Shown here piece after piece: positions 11,400-24,108 of a stretch of 64,000 nt of DNA (positions within the stretch are counted from its first letter, which is position 1; each line of letters starts with the position of its first letter). Below the pieces are notes generated by a model. The model worked only from the letters and a program-made list of their open reading frames with translations. It was not told where the DNA came from and ran no database searches. Origin of the DNA: Macrophomina tecta. Lineage: Eukaryota > Ascomycota > Dothideomycetes > Botryosphaeriales > Botryosphaeriaceae. The translations under genes were made by a program, and so were the position numbers. Location: contig JAKSGN010000037.1 of the NCBI GenBank assembly GCA_024180945.1, forward strand, positions 2,423,501 to 2,487,500, given 5' to 3'.

Positions 11400-14300
11400 A
11401 AGGTAAACGTTACCTACTTAGGCTTCCTGGCGCAGCCAATAGTGGTGAATATCTATATAACGTAGCTTAGTGTTGAGCTTTCTAATGCTTTTTTATATAA
11501 GCCGAAGCGTTTGCGTATTATCGCATTATATTTTAATTTAGTGGCCTGGATCGAATTACACTCCTCTAAAAAGGCATTTCCACTAAAAGTATTACTTAGC
11601 GGCTTCTAATAAGGCAAGAAGCTCGGCTTTAGTAGTTAAAGTTATAATAGTAGGCTGCTTAATAGCCTTCTAATTAACAGCTACTCTAAATATAGTAATA
11701 ATCGAGCCTTAGTGGCTGCGGCGCGTGTCCAGATTATTAGTAAATACTATATTACTACTAATAGTAAAGATATTGTTTTCGTTCTTATAGTTGCCCTAAA
11801 AGAATAAGGCGAGCTTCTTAGTTTCTACTAAATAGCTAAGGAGCCTTTAGGAGAGCTTAAGGTGGCGAGGAGACGAATTAGTAAGGTAAGATAATAGTAT
11901 AAAACAGGCGTACGTAATATCTACCCTTATACTAGTGGCCGTAAATTGTGCTGAGCTAATTCTACTTTAATAGAGGTAAATGTCTTACGCGCTTACGTAC
12001 GTGTCTTGGTTCGCTTGAAGCACTTTATCTGAAGGAAGCGGTGTTAAAGAAAAGTAATTTTTACTAACACCGTAGCGAGTAATAAGGCTAGAGATATATA
12101 ATTTCTAGAAGAGCTATAAGAGCCTCTACTCTCGGTTTCTTATAATGCGTAAGGCTAGGAACTATTATACTTCTCCTAGAATTCTTATCTTATAGCGTTT
12201 AAGTAGGTCTTCTTAGAAAGTGTCTATAAAAGGTTTATCTCGCTTATAGTATACTATAATAACGTTATCTATAAAGAAGAAGACGAACAGGCGATTATTT
12301 AAGTATAGATAAGAAGTATTAGGTATCTAAGTTAAACCGAGCTCTTCTAAGGATTTATAGAAGTACTATTACTAGAGAGCTAGTGACTTCTTAAGGCTAT
12401 AAAGCGCTTGAAGTAAACGAAGAATTTAGCCTTGTTTAAGCTTTAGTTCTTCTAGAGGTCGATAGTATGTCTTTTCCTTAAGTAGAACGTAAGGAAATGC
12501 GTTTATAACGTCGTACTAGCGCATTTCTAAGTTAAAAGCGCAGATTATAGTAATTAGGGCTCGGAAAATCTAAAAGGTAAGGATAGCTATATAAGTATTT
12601 TACTAAGTAGCCTAAAGGTCTTCTCTTATATAGATACGTGCCTTAACCTTAGTAAGCTAGCCGTGTTTATTAAGCTTATACTTAAATACCTAGGTAAGTA
12701 GTATTACGTCCTTATTAAGGCTTTTTGCTTTACTAAGTGTCGCTGTCTTCTATACCCCCTTATTCTAAAGTTCCTAGAGTTCTGTTTAGATTGCCTCCAG
12801 TAGGTAGGTTTTTATTAGGTAGTTAAAGATATCCTTATAGAAACGAGGTTTAGATAGTAGTTAATCTTAGTAAATACATAGTAGGCCTATAGGCGATGCT
12901 TGCGCTTTTACTACAGTAGATTCCTAAAAAGATATAAGAAAAGACGTAAATAGTATTTAGTAACTAAATATATTATTATAAATTAATGTAATATACGTAT
13001 CTTTACGTAAGTTGCGAGTCCTTAATCCGTGGATAATTAGGTTTAGATTAATATCCGCTACGATATTACGTTCTCTTAGGGTACGGTTTCCTCTAGCGGC
13101 GTCTAGATTAGGTGGATTCTTGTATTGGACTAGTATAAGCTGGCCGAGTCCTCGTGATTGTTGATTTTGTTAATCTTTACTCCCTAAGCCTTGAGAGGCT
13201 AAGCCTTGAGAGGCTTGTTGTTAGACTAGAGTGGATCGATCTAGTAATGCATAATCTGAAGGATCTGGTGTTTATTTATTATAAATTAAGCCTGTTTGTA
13301 GGCTGCTTTTCGTATACTGTTCGCATGCTAGGCCTTTACTAGTTGATTTTAAAGGGCTTGGTAGATAATTTAGTTGTGCTCCTTATACTTAGGCGCCTAG
13401 GTGGCTATCTTAAGTCTCTGGAGTTTCTTGAGTTAATTAAATTAGAGCCGGTGATGGCTTATTACTAAGGTTAAAGAAGACCTTAGAATCCTAATCTAAG
13501 GGGATAATATCCTTCTTATAAAGCGTAATATAAGGAATAACTACCTCTTACTCTTAATTTTGCTCCTGCTATTATAGAGCGAGTATCTTTTCTAGATTCT
13601 CTAGAGAGAACTTACTAGATTTATTAAAGATAACGTCTCTTAAGCATACTACTCGGTTCTTTAGAGAATGCTAGATTCTATAGATATTAGTGGAGTTATA
13701 TCTAACTAAATATCCGATAAGGACACGTTTATCTAGCTTATTACTACGTGGAATGTTCTTTAGTAGTGAGTAGGCTTTATAGCTATAAACTCGAAAGTAA
13801 GCTACTTTTGGCTTCTTACTATAGACACGCTTAAATGGCGTTTCCTAATAGTGGCGCTTTATTAGAGTTCTATTATGGATGTAGACTGCTGCCTTAATAA
13901 CTTTAGGCTATAGGTGCTTAGGTAGGTTAGCACTAACTCGCAATAATCTTACTTTAATAATAATTAAGTGCCCTAAACGCTTTGATGCGCCGTTCTACTA
14001 AGGGGTATACAGAGCTAATACTTTATAGGTAACTCCCTACTGCTTAAGCTACTACTTAAAGGCTCGTATAAGCGATACTTTTCTATTTAATCTAAGAAAG
14101 GCTACTGATTTGCCAAATCTTATCTTAATTATTTAGATGATATTAAGAAGGTGCTAGGTGCACTTATTCTTAGTTGCGTAAGTGACCGTAAAAGTGAATT
14201 TGGTGGAAGCGCATTTAAGATACGTAATCTATTAGTGGCCGTTATTGGCTCGTGTTATATATATTAAGTTAAATAAGACTCGAAAGAATGCTTCTTCTAA

Positions 14301-15980
14301 TAATTCCTCTAGTTATATAGATTATAAGATCTACTAGTATGCCTTAGTACGAGCGTATATATTATAGTAATTAGGTAGCTACTAATCGGTAATTATAGCT
14401 TCTTATACCGCTTATAGCAAGGCTTAAATAGCTCTTTAGCCTGCATATACAAAGATTTTATACTATTATGTGGCTGGCAACGAGCGATTAGTAACGTTTA
14501 ATACTATAGCTAGTGGTTTATCTACTTCCTTATATTCTATAAAGAAGTGGTTTTGAGCGAAGGTTAGATAGGCTATAATAAAGTCCTCTAAGTAGAGGTA
14601 TATGCGTTCTATATCTAACTCGATTCCCTTTTCTCTTACCTTAGTAATAGAGACGAGGTTTGCTATAAACGAGGGTACGTAGGCCACGTTTATAAGCTTA
14701 ATAGTGCGTGGGCCCTTGTGGTTAGTAGTATACACTAGTGCCTTACTAAATAACTCGATCTTAACCGTAGAGTTTTCTAATATAACATAGTTATCTGGCC
14801 CTGCGTTCCTTGTTTTAGTATAGCGACTCTTTATGTACTGATTGTAGATATAGTGTATTGTACTAGTGTCGGCAATCTATAAGAGATTAAGCATTATAGG
14901 CCTTAAAATGCGTTGTGTATTAAATAATAAGGTAACTATAGCTGGAAAGAATAATATTTTCTTATCTTCTTTACCTGGTTTTGGCTCTTGTTTTTTTTAA
15001 GGAGCGTTATCCTGCTTCTTCTGGCTTTGGCCGTGATTTTGGCTATTTTTAAACCGTTTAATAGAGCGTTTAACTCTTCTCTTAATCTATGGATCCTCGA
15101 GTGCCTTATTAATCTTGTCTTGAACCTTCTGGTTTGGTGTCTAATCTGCTGGTCTAGCCTCTAGATTATAATATCTATATATATGGTAGAAGTAATTCTC
15201 GCTATATAAGTAGGAGGGTAGCTTTCTTTTTTACTTCTTATCTCTTAGTGAAGTAGTGAAGGCTGCTTTAGTAGCCTTCGGATTCTTAGCTGTATTCTAG
15301 CGTGAGTAGTTTCAGTAGTCGATAATTATTTTATAAAGCGACCTATTAAGCTTATTATACTATAGCTTAATCTTATAGGTTAAGGCCTAATAGATATTAA
15401 GAGGGGTAAGCGCCTTAAGAAAGGCGATCTTACCTTAATTATTTATAACTTCTAGAAGTTCGAGCTTCTCTGCCTTAAATAGAGTCTCTTCCCATTATAA
15501 AAGCTATTTATCGATATTCTAGCTACTTGGAGGCTTCTTAAGCTGGCGAAGCTTATTAATAATAAGTTTCTCTTAAGTTTCTCTTATTAGCTAGAGCCGC
15601 GCCTTAAGCGCTATAAGCTAAGAATAGGGGTGCGAATCGCCCCTAAGCTTCTTTAGGATTAGAAGTAGTAATAGGCTCACTAAGTCCTTAATAATCGTTA
15701 ATAGATTATTAATCTCCTTTTTAAGCTTCTTATACTTAGATAGGTCCCTTTTACGAGCTCTAATTTGTATTTTATAGCGCTCCTAGGCTCTTTATTAGTT
15801 TGAATCAAAGACTAGTAGCTCTGGAATCTTAGCTGGCTCGCTTAGTTAAGAAGGCTTCGATGGCTTTAATAGATCGATATAGTCGAATATCTCGTATTTC
15901 TTAGCTCGTGATTAGATAATAAAGTACTATTTATCCCAATTATTAGCTGTCTTTAAGACAATAATAGGTTTAGAAGACGT
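11400..15980 (-). pseudogene. Copia-1a gag-pol polyprotein, inactivated
   Basis: Reading the minus strand from about 15980: Gag opens with SSKPIIVLKTANNWDKWY. A zinc knuckle near 15.2 kb has become S-Y-L-Y-S-E-N-Y-F-Y-H-I-Y, where CX2CX4HX4C is expected; the mutated positions are those a G-to-A change produces. Protease reads A-D-T-S-T near 14.88 kb. An open stretch at 14466-14735 gives KLINVAYVPSFIANLVSITK, typical of the copia protease/pre-integrase region. Integrase follows at about 14.4-13.4 kb. Reverse transcriptase near 12.27 kb reads RLFVFFFIDNVIIVY, a mutated YVDD box. RNase H reads TTKAELLALLEAAK at about 11.6 kb. Many stops replace Gln and Trp codons. A 15-base tandem duplication lies at 13186-13215. 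Confidence 0.88.
14466..14735 (-). pseudogene. longest surviving open piece of Copia-1a pol (protease/pre-integrase linker)
   Basis: Eighty-nine residues without a stop, containing IKLINVAYVPSFIANLVS and FFIEYKEVDKPLAIVLNVT. It is part of the polyprotein above, not a separate gene; the ATG is internal. The same protein segment, more mutated, is readable on the plus strand at about 63.55-63.83 kb in Copia-1b. Confidence 0.85.
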
Positions 15981-16291
15981 TATAGTGCAGTATTACATTA
16001 CATCGTGTTATATGCTAAAGGAGGCACAGGTAAGTTACTAAAGTAGATAGTAGGTATAAGGCTAATAAATAAGCCGTTTACTTAAAAGTATTACTCTAAG
16101 GCGGTGGGAAAGTGCTGCGCTTCAGGTAATAAAAAAGATGTATTATAGGAGGCAACTAAAGTCCTCCATTATAGAACACGTATAGCAAAAGAATACTAAG
16201 AATAAACGTCCGGATGCCACGAAACGCTCGGAATAGCATAATAAGGTGCTAGGGAGGATGGCTTAGAATACGAAAGGCACCTAAGACGCAC

Positions 16292-16304
16292 CTAGGCTTA
16301 TAAC
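16292..16304 (-). other. Copia-1a primer-binding site (half initiator-tRNA type)
   Basis: Directly inside the 5' LTR. On the minus strand it reads GTTATAAGCCTAG; the complement CTAGGCTTATAAC equals a eukaryotic initiator tRNA-Met anticodon arm (GGCTCATAAC) with a single CA-to-TA change in the CAU anticodon. Copia-type elements are known to prime from a cleaved initiator tRNA at this region. The stem part is inferred from general tRNA knowledge. Confidence 0.65.
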
Positions 16305-16524
16305 TATTAGAACAAGTGGTGTAACGGCTTATTTAATAGTAAATAGAATAAATTAGTATATCTAGTAGAGGGAGGCCGTACGGGCTTTCCTTATACCTAT
16401 TCTACCTACTAGGGTAAAATGGGTATGTAACTTGCTTACCTGCTAAGACAGGTGTGCAACGAGTATAAGACATAACTAAATCCAAAACACTACTAAAAGT
16501 AAAATACACGTAATTAATCCAACA
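16305..16524 (-). repeat. Copia-1a 5' LTR (right)
   Basis: Partner of 10734-10953, followed by the second TATAC. On the plus strand its first bases are TATTAGAACA where the other LTR has TGTTGAAACA, a G-to-A change at the terminal TG. Confidence 0.9.
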
Positions 16525-16529
16525 TATAC

Positions 16530-16670
16530 TAATAATACTTATAGAATATACGGTTATTTTTTTAATAGCTTTAATAAATATAATAATCTCTTATACTCTT
16601 CTTTATTTTTATAGTTTAGATTTAAGCCTCTAATTATAACTAAAATATCTTTAGCTAATATTAATCTTTT
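16530..16670 (-). mobile_element. Gypsy-2b, second piece
   Basis: Parallels about 36927-37068 of Gypsy-2c (TAATAATACTTATAGAATAT, then GGTTATTTTTTTAATAGC). It ends in the CTTTT target duplication of Gypsy-2a. Confidence 0.8.
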
Positions 16671-16864
16671 TATTAGAATAATAGGCCCTAGTATATTCTT
16701 AGAGTACTTATACTATACGTTCTACGTGCTTATTACGTGCTACGCATGGGCTTTTAGTATATAATACTACTAAGAAGTAAATCCTATACTACTAAAAATT
16801 TATATCTAAGAATATACGACTCTTCTAAAGGCTTTCTACTTATAACTAATCTATTTTACTTATA
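16671..16864 (+). repeat. Gypsy-2a 5' LTR
   Basis: Begins TATTAGAATAATAGGCC and ends ATTTTACTTATA. Differences from the 3' LTR are transitions at the positions checked (for example CATGGGC against TACGGGC). Confidence 0.85.
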
Positions 16865-16949
16865 ATTAAATTCTTTTTAATTTCTTTTATAAAAACAGCC
16901 GGCCTTAAAGAACTATATATAATAATTTTAATAATTTCAATAAAAAGAA

Positions 16950-18273
16950 TAATTTTATGATAATAAAAATAAGGGGCTAATAAAGCTATTCGAATACTTG
17001 AGGTAAATAAATAGAAATAGGCTTATTAACCCCTAAAGGCTATTAAATGCTAATTATTAATAGAAGCGCCTAGGGCATTAAATATCTAATAGATAATGCG
17101 GCTAAACTAGAGGCGCCTATAGCTATTAATAAACTATAATACTTACGTAGCGTACCTATAGAAGATATACTAGAAGCTAAGCTTCTAGAATGCCTTAACT
17201 ATATTAAGGTTCTATAATAGCTATAAGTAACCCTTAATAGTAAACTACCTACTATTTCTATACTAAATATAGGCGAAACGTATATAAAAAGTAGAATAAA
17301 TAATAGTAAAAAGCGACTCGACCTTCTCGTAAGAAACCTATCTCTAAAACTTAAAGGCCTTACTTAGAGCTTATATAACTTATAGATAAATATAGTAGAG
17401 ATACGTTTTAACGTATACTAGATAGATAAAAACTACCTTAGAAGAACCCTTTAGGCTACTAAAGAGCTATCTAAATATAAGACTCTCTTTTAGTATATCT
17501 AAAGACGTCTAATAAACTAGAAAAAACTAGTACTACTCTAGTAGAAGTTTAAGATATTAGTATAGAATTATATTTATAATTCTATTATCTACTGCCTTAA
17601 TAATGCTATTAGTTATTATACTACGATAATAAAGGAGGGCTAGAAGTTTATAAAATTCTACACCTAAATAATAACATATAAGGATAAATTTACGTATTAG
17701 ATTTAGAATATAGATTATTATATTAACTAGATTTACTCCCGGCTCTTACTATCTATATATATAGAGCTTATATGCTAGTCCTTCCTTACTAGGGTATAGG
17801 TAGAAGAGGATTTAGTAGCTAAAATTTAATACGTTAAGTAAACGCTAGAGGTAATAAGGCCCTATAAAAAAGGCGAGAATAAGTAGTAGTTATAGAGAAC
17901 TAAGCGCTCTTTTACTACTACTAGCCCGGGACGTAACGGTTCCTATAAGGGTTTTAGAAATAGTAAGAAGGCTAAAGAAAACTAATAGTCTAAAGCATTA
18001 GCTTTTCCGAAGAACGTAGGCGATTTATATAGATCTAGCACTCCGAATATAGGCGAAAAGTAGGCTAAAGGCTATACTAACTAGGTAAACTATAAAGATA
18101 AGTAAGGCTTAGAAAAAGAGAAGCTCTAATTATTTTTCTTTTCTCCTTACGATTAGGGCCTTAAACGAGAGGTAGTTTAAAATATATAGAAATTATTACT
18201 TTAATAAAAACCCTATCTAGTCCTACTAAAATTTAGGTATTAATAAATTATAGTTATAACCTAAACCTCATAT
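16950..18273 (+). pseudogene. Gypsy-2a gag region
   Basis: The plus-strand translation, reading through stops, gives KLKGLT, YKTLFQYIQRRL, a YNSIIYCLNNAISYYTTI helix-rich stretch and a basic, Ser/Thr-rich tail (PGRNGSYKGFRNSKKAKEN). This fits a gypsy Gag followed by a linker to protease. It is cut at 18273 by Gypsy-3a and resumes at 24354. No intact zinc knuckle was found. Confidence 0.6.
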
Positions 18274-18514
18274 TATTAAGGCTTAATCTTAGGATAATTA
18301 CTAAAAGGTTTATTACGCTACGTATAAGAAGCTAAAACTTAAGAAAAGAAGAAGAAGAAAAAAGAAAAGAGAAAAGAGAGTAGAGTCTACTTAAATATAC
18401 GAATTAGATAAAGTTATATAATACTTATATCTATATAGGTATAAGTCTATTCGTTAGTTATAGCCGAGGTTTCTCTAAGGGCTTTCTTTATTACTAGGCT
18501 TCTAGACTATAATA
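18274..18514 (-). repeat. Gypsy-3a 3' LTR (left)
   Basis: Contains a purine-rich stretch (about 18336-18382) and the recurring palindrome at 18423-18446. It ends CTAGACTATAATA. Confidence 0.88.
18423..18446. repeat. recurring 24-bp palindrome in the Gypsy-3a left LTR
   Basis: Arms ACTTATATCTA and TAGGTATAAGT with centre TA. Confidence 0.8.
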
Positions 18515-18559
18515 TTATTTCTTTTTTCTCTTTCTTCCCCCTTTTTTTTTTCTTTTTGG

Positions 18560-21500
18560 CTTGTTCTAAGTTTAATCCTTGGTCGGGGCAGTCGTTTTTT
18601 TGTTATTTAAGGGGGTATATAAGATAAAACAGCGACTCTAATATTTAATAATAGCTATATAGCATAGTTAGAAACTTAGCTAACCGGTAATACGTATATT
18701 ACATGCGACTGCATTAAGGTAGTGACATCTCGGAGTCGACTAGGGACTATAGGATTAAGTTAGCTAATTATCGAATTAAGGGCCTATTAGTTAATAGAAA
18801 GAGAATTATCCGGCGCTAGTAGATTTCGTCTAGTAGTCTATAATACCCGACTAGGTAACCTAGTACTAGGCTACTCTAATAGGCAGCTATCTTATAGGAT
18901 TAACTCTAACGGGTTACTATTCTCTATAAGTTAACGGGAAGAATTAATATTATCTAGATTAAGCCTAGCTTCGGCCGGGCTAAATTACTTATTTTTTCTT
19001 TTTTTCTTTTTTCTCTATATAGATATCTAGTATTATTATATTTTTAAGAGCAGTTATAGGCTTCTATAAAGGCCTTATATAGCCTTTCTATTTAACTTAA
19101 TACTATAGCTAGTACCGCCGTTGCCCTAGTTTCTTAGCTATTCGTTTACCTAGAATTACTTCTACTATTTATTCGTCTTAGCCGTCTACTTAAATAGGTG
19201 GTGGCTAGTAATTATCTTATATCTAGCTTAGTAGAGGTTCTATTCTAGCCAGTCTAAGAAGGTCTATATTAAAGATATTATAGACTGCACTAGATACGTT
19301 TAGCTTATAGCTATAGAATCTAATTATCTTAGTAATAGTAAATTTAGCTACCTTATTATCGAGCTTCTTACTTAGCCGGTCTATTCGTAGATTCTTAAGG
19401 CTTAGCTATACTTTATTACCTACTTTATATGCTAGTAAGGGATTTTATTGCTAATTTACTTAATATTCTTACTTCTATTAAGTCTCTACTATTAACGCTT
19501 ACGCCTAATCCGTAATCTTCTTAATTTTTATAATAATAGTCTCGGCCTTAGCTACTAGGGACTACTTTTACTAGCTACTTAGCTATATGTCTTTAGGTAA
19601 CTCGAGCGGCTCGAGGTAGTAACTATAAGAGAGGAAAAAGAGGCTTATTTAAGTAACTATTAATATTTTTCTATTTAGTACTAGCTAGATAACCGGTAAC
19701 TAGTCTACCTAATTATATTAATAGTAATTTATAAATAAGGCTAGCTTCTATACTACCTTAGTATTTATTTATTTCGTTAAATTATTTATTTAAGGATAAT
19801 ATGTAGTTAATATCCACCGCTTAATCTTAACTAACTAATAGATCTATTACTATAATAGACTAATAAATTGCGTTTTTCTATCTAATATAATAGCCACCGG
19901 TATTCTATAGTCTTAGTAGAAGCGACTAATAAAAAGCCTTACGATAATTTTTATTTCTAGATTTATATACGCCTCGAGGATAACTCCTTTGCCTAATTAG
20001 TTAGTTATTACTATAAGTATCTCGCAGCCGTTGCTTAATAGGAGTAGCCTAATAAAGTTAATTAAGATCTCGCGCTACTATCTATCCAGTACTAGTAGTA
20101 GTTTAAGGAGTTCTTATTTTTTATTTCTCTAGACCTTAGTTCTACTGCAGGTATTATAGTTTCGGCAGAACCTCCGGATATTATTAATAAATCCCGGCTA
20201 AAAGAATTACCTTGCTACGAGGTTAACCATCTCGATTTATCCCGGGTATATTATAAGGGATAAGTCATGTATCTCTTAGATAATCCGTGTTTATAATAGT
20301 TTTAAATCTAGTACCTACCTTTTTTCCCTAAATAGGAGGTTTCCTTAGTCGTTTAATACGTATTTAGATACCGATACCTTAATCTTATTAGATAGGTCCG
20401 GGAGAAATATTCTATTTCCTTATTAGACTGTTTCTTTTAGTTAGTTTAGAATATTATTCTAATACTATACCTCTTACTATTAATCTTAAAGGGTTTAGTT
20501 ATATTCGTACTATTCTAGTAGTATCCGCCTAGTATTATCTTAGTTCGTTAATAGTAAGTTTTTGTAATTCTAATTCTCTTATTCCTTAGGGTCTTCTACT
20601 AGTCTAGTATTAAGGGTAAGTCCTTAATAGGCTAGTAGTAGTAGCTAGGCTATTCTCTACTCGAGTCTTTAATTTATATTTTATATAGGTAGATCTTAAT
20701 CCCGTCTAGTAAGCATATTTGCTAATCTATTAGTCGTTCTAGGGGTATATTTAATTATAAAAGAAAACTAACTAAGTTCTCTCTACTACTAAATTTACCT
20801 TTCGAATAATCTTCTCGTAGTAGTAAAGTATTCTAGATTCTTATAATTAGTAAGGATCTTAAACTAATTAAGCCTCTTTAATTCCGTATTTTATTAGCGT
20901 AGATACTTAACTATTACGAGTAGTTCCTTGTTATAAATCGGATAGTTATATTTAGTAAAAAGATTTTTTTTTAAAAAGAATACTACTAGGTATAGAAAGC
21001 CGTTATTATTGTACTACTAGAGGACGCTACTAGTATAATACTCTAAGGAGTTTATTGCGAGGACCGTCTCTCGTTCCGAATCGAATTATATTAGTATTAG
21101 GGCGGTAATAAAAGCCTTCTTTAGCTTTTTAAAAGCCATATTAGCTTTCTTATTCTATTAGAAAATCGTGCCTTTCTTAGTAAGCGTAACTAAGGGGTGC
21201 GTTAGACTAGAAAAGGCTTTAATAAACTGTCTATAGAAATTAGTAAATCTAAGAAAACCTTATATACCCTTAACGGTAGTCGGTGCCGTCTATTCTTAGA
21301 TTACTTAGACTTTCTTTAGATCTATTCGAATATTCTTACTAGCCTTAATTATATAATTAAGGTACTTTATTAACTAGACTTTAAACTTATATTTCTTAAG
21401 GTCGAGCTAGAGGTCTATAGTATTTAATTTAGCTAATACTTTATTAACCTTCTCGCGGTAATCCCTATAAGAGCCATTCGTAAAGATTAGAATATTATCT

Positions 21501-23860
21501 ATATAGGCTAAGACGAAATTATCTAAGAAGTTTCTTAACGTCTAATTAATATATCACTAGAAGGTACTTAGTGTATTAGCTAATCTAAATAGGGTAACTA
21601 GCTATTTAAATAACCTAAATCGAGTTTTAAATATAGTAAGCTATTTATTACCTTTCTTAATCCGTATTCTATAGAAGGCGGCGGCGATATTAAGCTTAGT
21701 AAACTATTTAGCCTTACTAATCTAATTAAGCATCTTCTAAATAAGGGGTAACGGGTAACAGTTCTTTCTAGTAATTTAATTTAGGGCTTAATAATCGTAG
21801 TAGAAATAGAGCCCCCCTCCTAGTTTCTTTATAAAGAGAATGGGGGCGGCTATAGGCGAGTTATTAACTCGAATAAAGCCTTTATCGAGATAATTATTTA
21901 GTATTTTTCGAAGTACTAGGAGCTTATTACGAAATATATTATATAGAGGCTTCTATAGTAATTCTAGTATTCGTCCGTTAGTATCTTTTTCTAATTCGAT
22001 ATAGTAATTAATACTAGGCCGGTAGAATAGTAATTTCTTAGCTTTTCTTCTCTTAAATAGGAGGTGCCGTTTTTAATTAATTTAGTACGGTAGATTAGTC
22101 TTAATATTAACTAGAGTCTTCTTTTTTAGGGCCTTATCGATATTAGCGAGGCTTATAGTAAAGATTTAGTATTCTTTCTTCTTACGTTACTAATATAAGG
22201 AGCGGAATATATATACTCTAATTAGTATTTCTTAGGCCTTAGGTAGATTAGTATCTTGTTTAACTACTAAGCCAGTACTCTTAAAGATAATCATTTATTC
22301 GCTTTAGTCTAATACTATCTTTTCTTATACTATCTAGGGGTTGCCTAGTATAATATCATAGCTAGTGAGCCTTAGAATGATATAGAAGAATATTCGTTTT
22401 TAATTATAGCTACTAATATCGATTTTTACCTAGGCTACCTCTATAATTTACTATCTAGTAGGTGTTAAGCCATCTAGTATCCTTAAGAATATTTAGATAC
22501 GCGGGAGTTTATAATATTTAGTAAACTTATAGCTTATTATAGTATAATATTTATAGCTAGTATTAGTAAGAGCTTTACTAAAAGACTCTTTATTAATTAA
22601 AACTAATATAAGGAGCGAGTTTTATTCTAATTTAGATTACTATTTTCGCTAGTTAGCTTATATTATTTATTTCTTCTTCTCTATAGGTTTCTATTTATGT
22701 CTTTTAGTAGGAGCTACTTGTTTTTCGAATACTATAGAAAGGTATTATAATCTTCTATTTTCTCTAGCTTTAGTTTCTTAGGCTCTCTATATTAGGCTAG
22801 TCTTACTATACGCTTAGGCTTCCATAGTGGCCGCTAGGGGTATTAACTAATATAGTGTGTAGAGTTATTATAGTAGTAATAGCGGTTCTCTTCTTTATAC
22901 TTTTATATTTCTTAGGCGTTTATCTATTTAGTACGGCGTTCCTAGGCTACCTTAGCTAATCTAGTAGGCTCCTAGTCTATATTATTATATTAGAGCGATG
23001 TTAGCTTTAATTACTTAAATCCTACCAAGTTAATCTTATTTTAACCTCGCTATTAGCTTTTCTACTAGTCTTACTAAGCCTTTATTTTATTATTACATAA
23101 ATTAAATACCTCTAGTTAATTACTAATATACTTTAGTTCTATATAGTAGTCCTTAAAGAACTAGCTTATACTTCTAAGACTAATTATACTACGCTAAAGC
23201 TCCTAGCTTAGGCTAGCTTTAAGATAACTTTTAAGGATCTTATCTAGCTAGCTTATTCTTCTAGCTTCGAGCACTAGCTTGCGAAATTTAGTAAAATATT
23301 CTATAAAAGACTTATTAGTTTAGCGTAGCTTATATAGTCTATGCTAAGCCTTTTCCTATATATAGGGGTCACTAAAAGATAGGCGTAGCTAATCTAGTAA
23401 ATACTAAGTAGTTATACCACTTATATTAATACTAGCCTATATCTATAGCTATAGCTATCGTACTACCTCGCCCCTAAGCCGGTTATAGAGTATAAAGAAT
23501 TTCGTAACTTTAGTATAACTAGTATAGTCTACTAGGAGCTTTATCTATACTTAGAAGATCTAAGGTTTTAGCTTATTTCTATTACCTAAAAATTTAATAA
23601 GAGGGCTAAGGTTCTTAGTAGGCTAATCTTACTAACGTAAGGTTATATAGTCTTATTCTTATATTAGTTAGCTAGTGTCTCGGGGCTCGTTTCTTAATAA
23701 TATAGTACTAGTTATATTTTCTTCTTCTAGCTAATCTACCTTACGTGCTAAAAAGGCAATTTAAGATATTATCTATTATAATAACTATATTATTCTTTAA
23801 GATTTTTAAGGGTGTTATTTCTAAGCCTACTACTCTTGCACTTATTCTTAAGTATTTATT
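18560..23860 (-). pseudogene. Gypsy-3a gag-pol, inactivated
   Basis: On the minus strand the reverse transcriptase box near 21.48-21.52 kb reads LDNFVLAYIDNILIF, where gypsy enzymes have A-Y-I-D-D-I-L-I-F; one catalytic Asp codon has become Asn (G-to-A). Gag lies at about 22.7-23.8 kb, integrase and chromodomain toward 18.6-20.5 kb, by colinearity with Gypsy-3b on the opposite strand. Stops are frequent. Base composition keeps many CpG but almost no CpA/TpG. Confidence 0.8.
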
Positions 23861-23899
23861 TTAATAGTTCTAGTAATTTTAGTAATTCTAGTAATTTTA

Positions 23900-24056
23900 G
23901 TAAGGCTAGTATATAATCGCCTTTACTATTTAGTAATTTCGTAAGACTAGTATATAATCGTCTTTATCGTTTAGTAATTTCGTAAGACCGGTATATAACC
24001 GTCTTTACTATTTAGTAATTTCGTAAGACCGGTATATAACTATCTTTAACACTTAG
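23900..24056 (-). repeat. 41-bp tandem repeat in the Gypsy-3a 5' leader
   Basis: Three full units (23900-23940, 23941-23981, 23982-24022) and a diverged fourth (24023-about 24056), each starting GTAAG(A/G)C and containing TATATAA and TAGTAATTTC. It lies between the 5' LTR and gag in the element's orientation. Gypsy-3b has about two units at 40629-40709. Confidence 0.8.
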
Positions 24057-24108
24057 TATCTAGTAATTTTATGTTTAATAAGTTCCTTAGGTATAAAGTT
24101 TTAGCTAA

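Larger units (their letters stand above)
10734..16524 (-). mobile_element. Copia-1a, complete Ty1/copia element
   Basis: 220-base LTRs (10734-10953, 16305-16524) flank a minus-strand gag-pol. The target duplication TATAC lies at 10729-10733 and 16525-16529. The uninterrupted target can be read at 36922-36926 in Gypsy-2c. Length is 5791 bases, typical for copia. It keeps clearly more TG/CA and CG than the gypsy elements around it, so it is younger or was exposed to fewer RIP cycles. Confidence 0.92.

Noticed and set aside
13154..13342. Small plus-strand open frame of 62 codons
   Set aside because: It lies antisense to the integrase/RT region of Copia-1a and includes the 15-base duplication. 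No independent support.
16285..16310. tRNA gene fragment at the initiator-tRNA-like string
   Set aside because: Only the anticodon-arm part is present, and it lies exactly at the LTR edge in two element copies, which fits a primer-binding site.
23900..24056. Possible CRISPR-like array
   Set aside because: Units are contiguous without spacers, and the setting is a eukaryotic retrotransposon leader.
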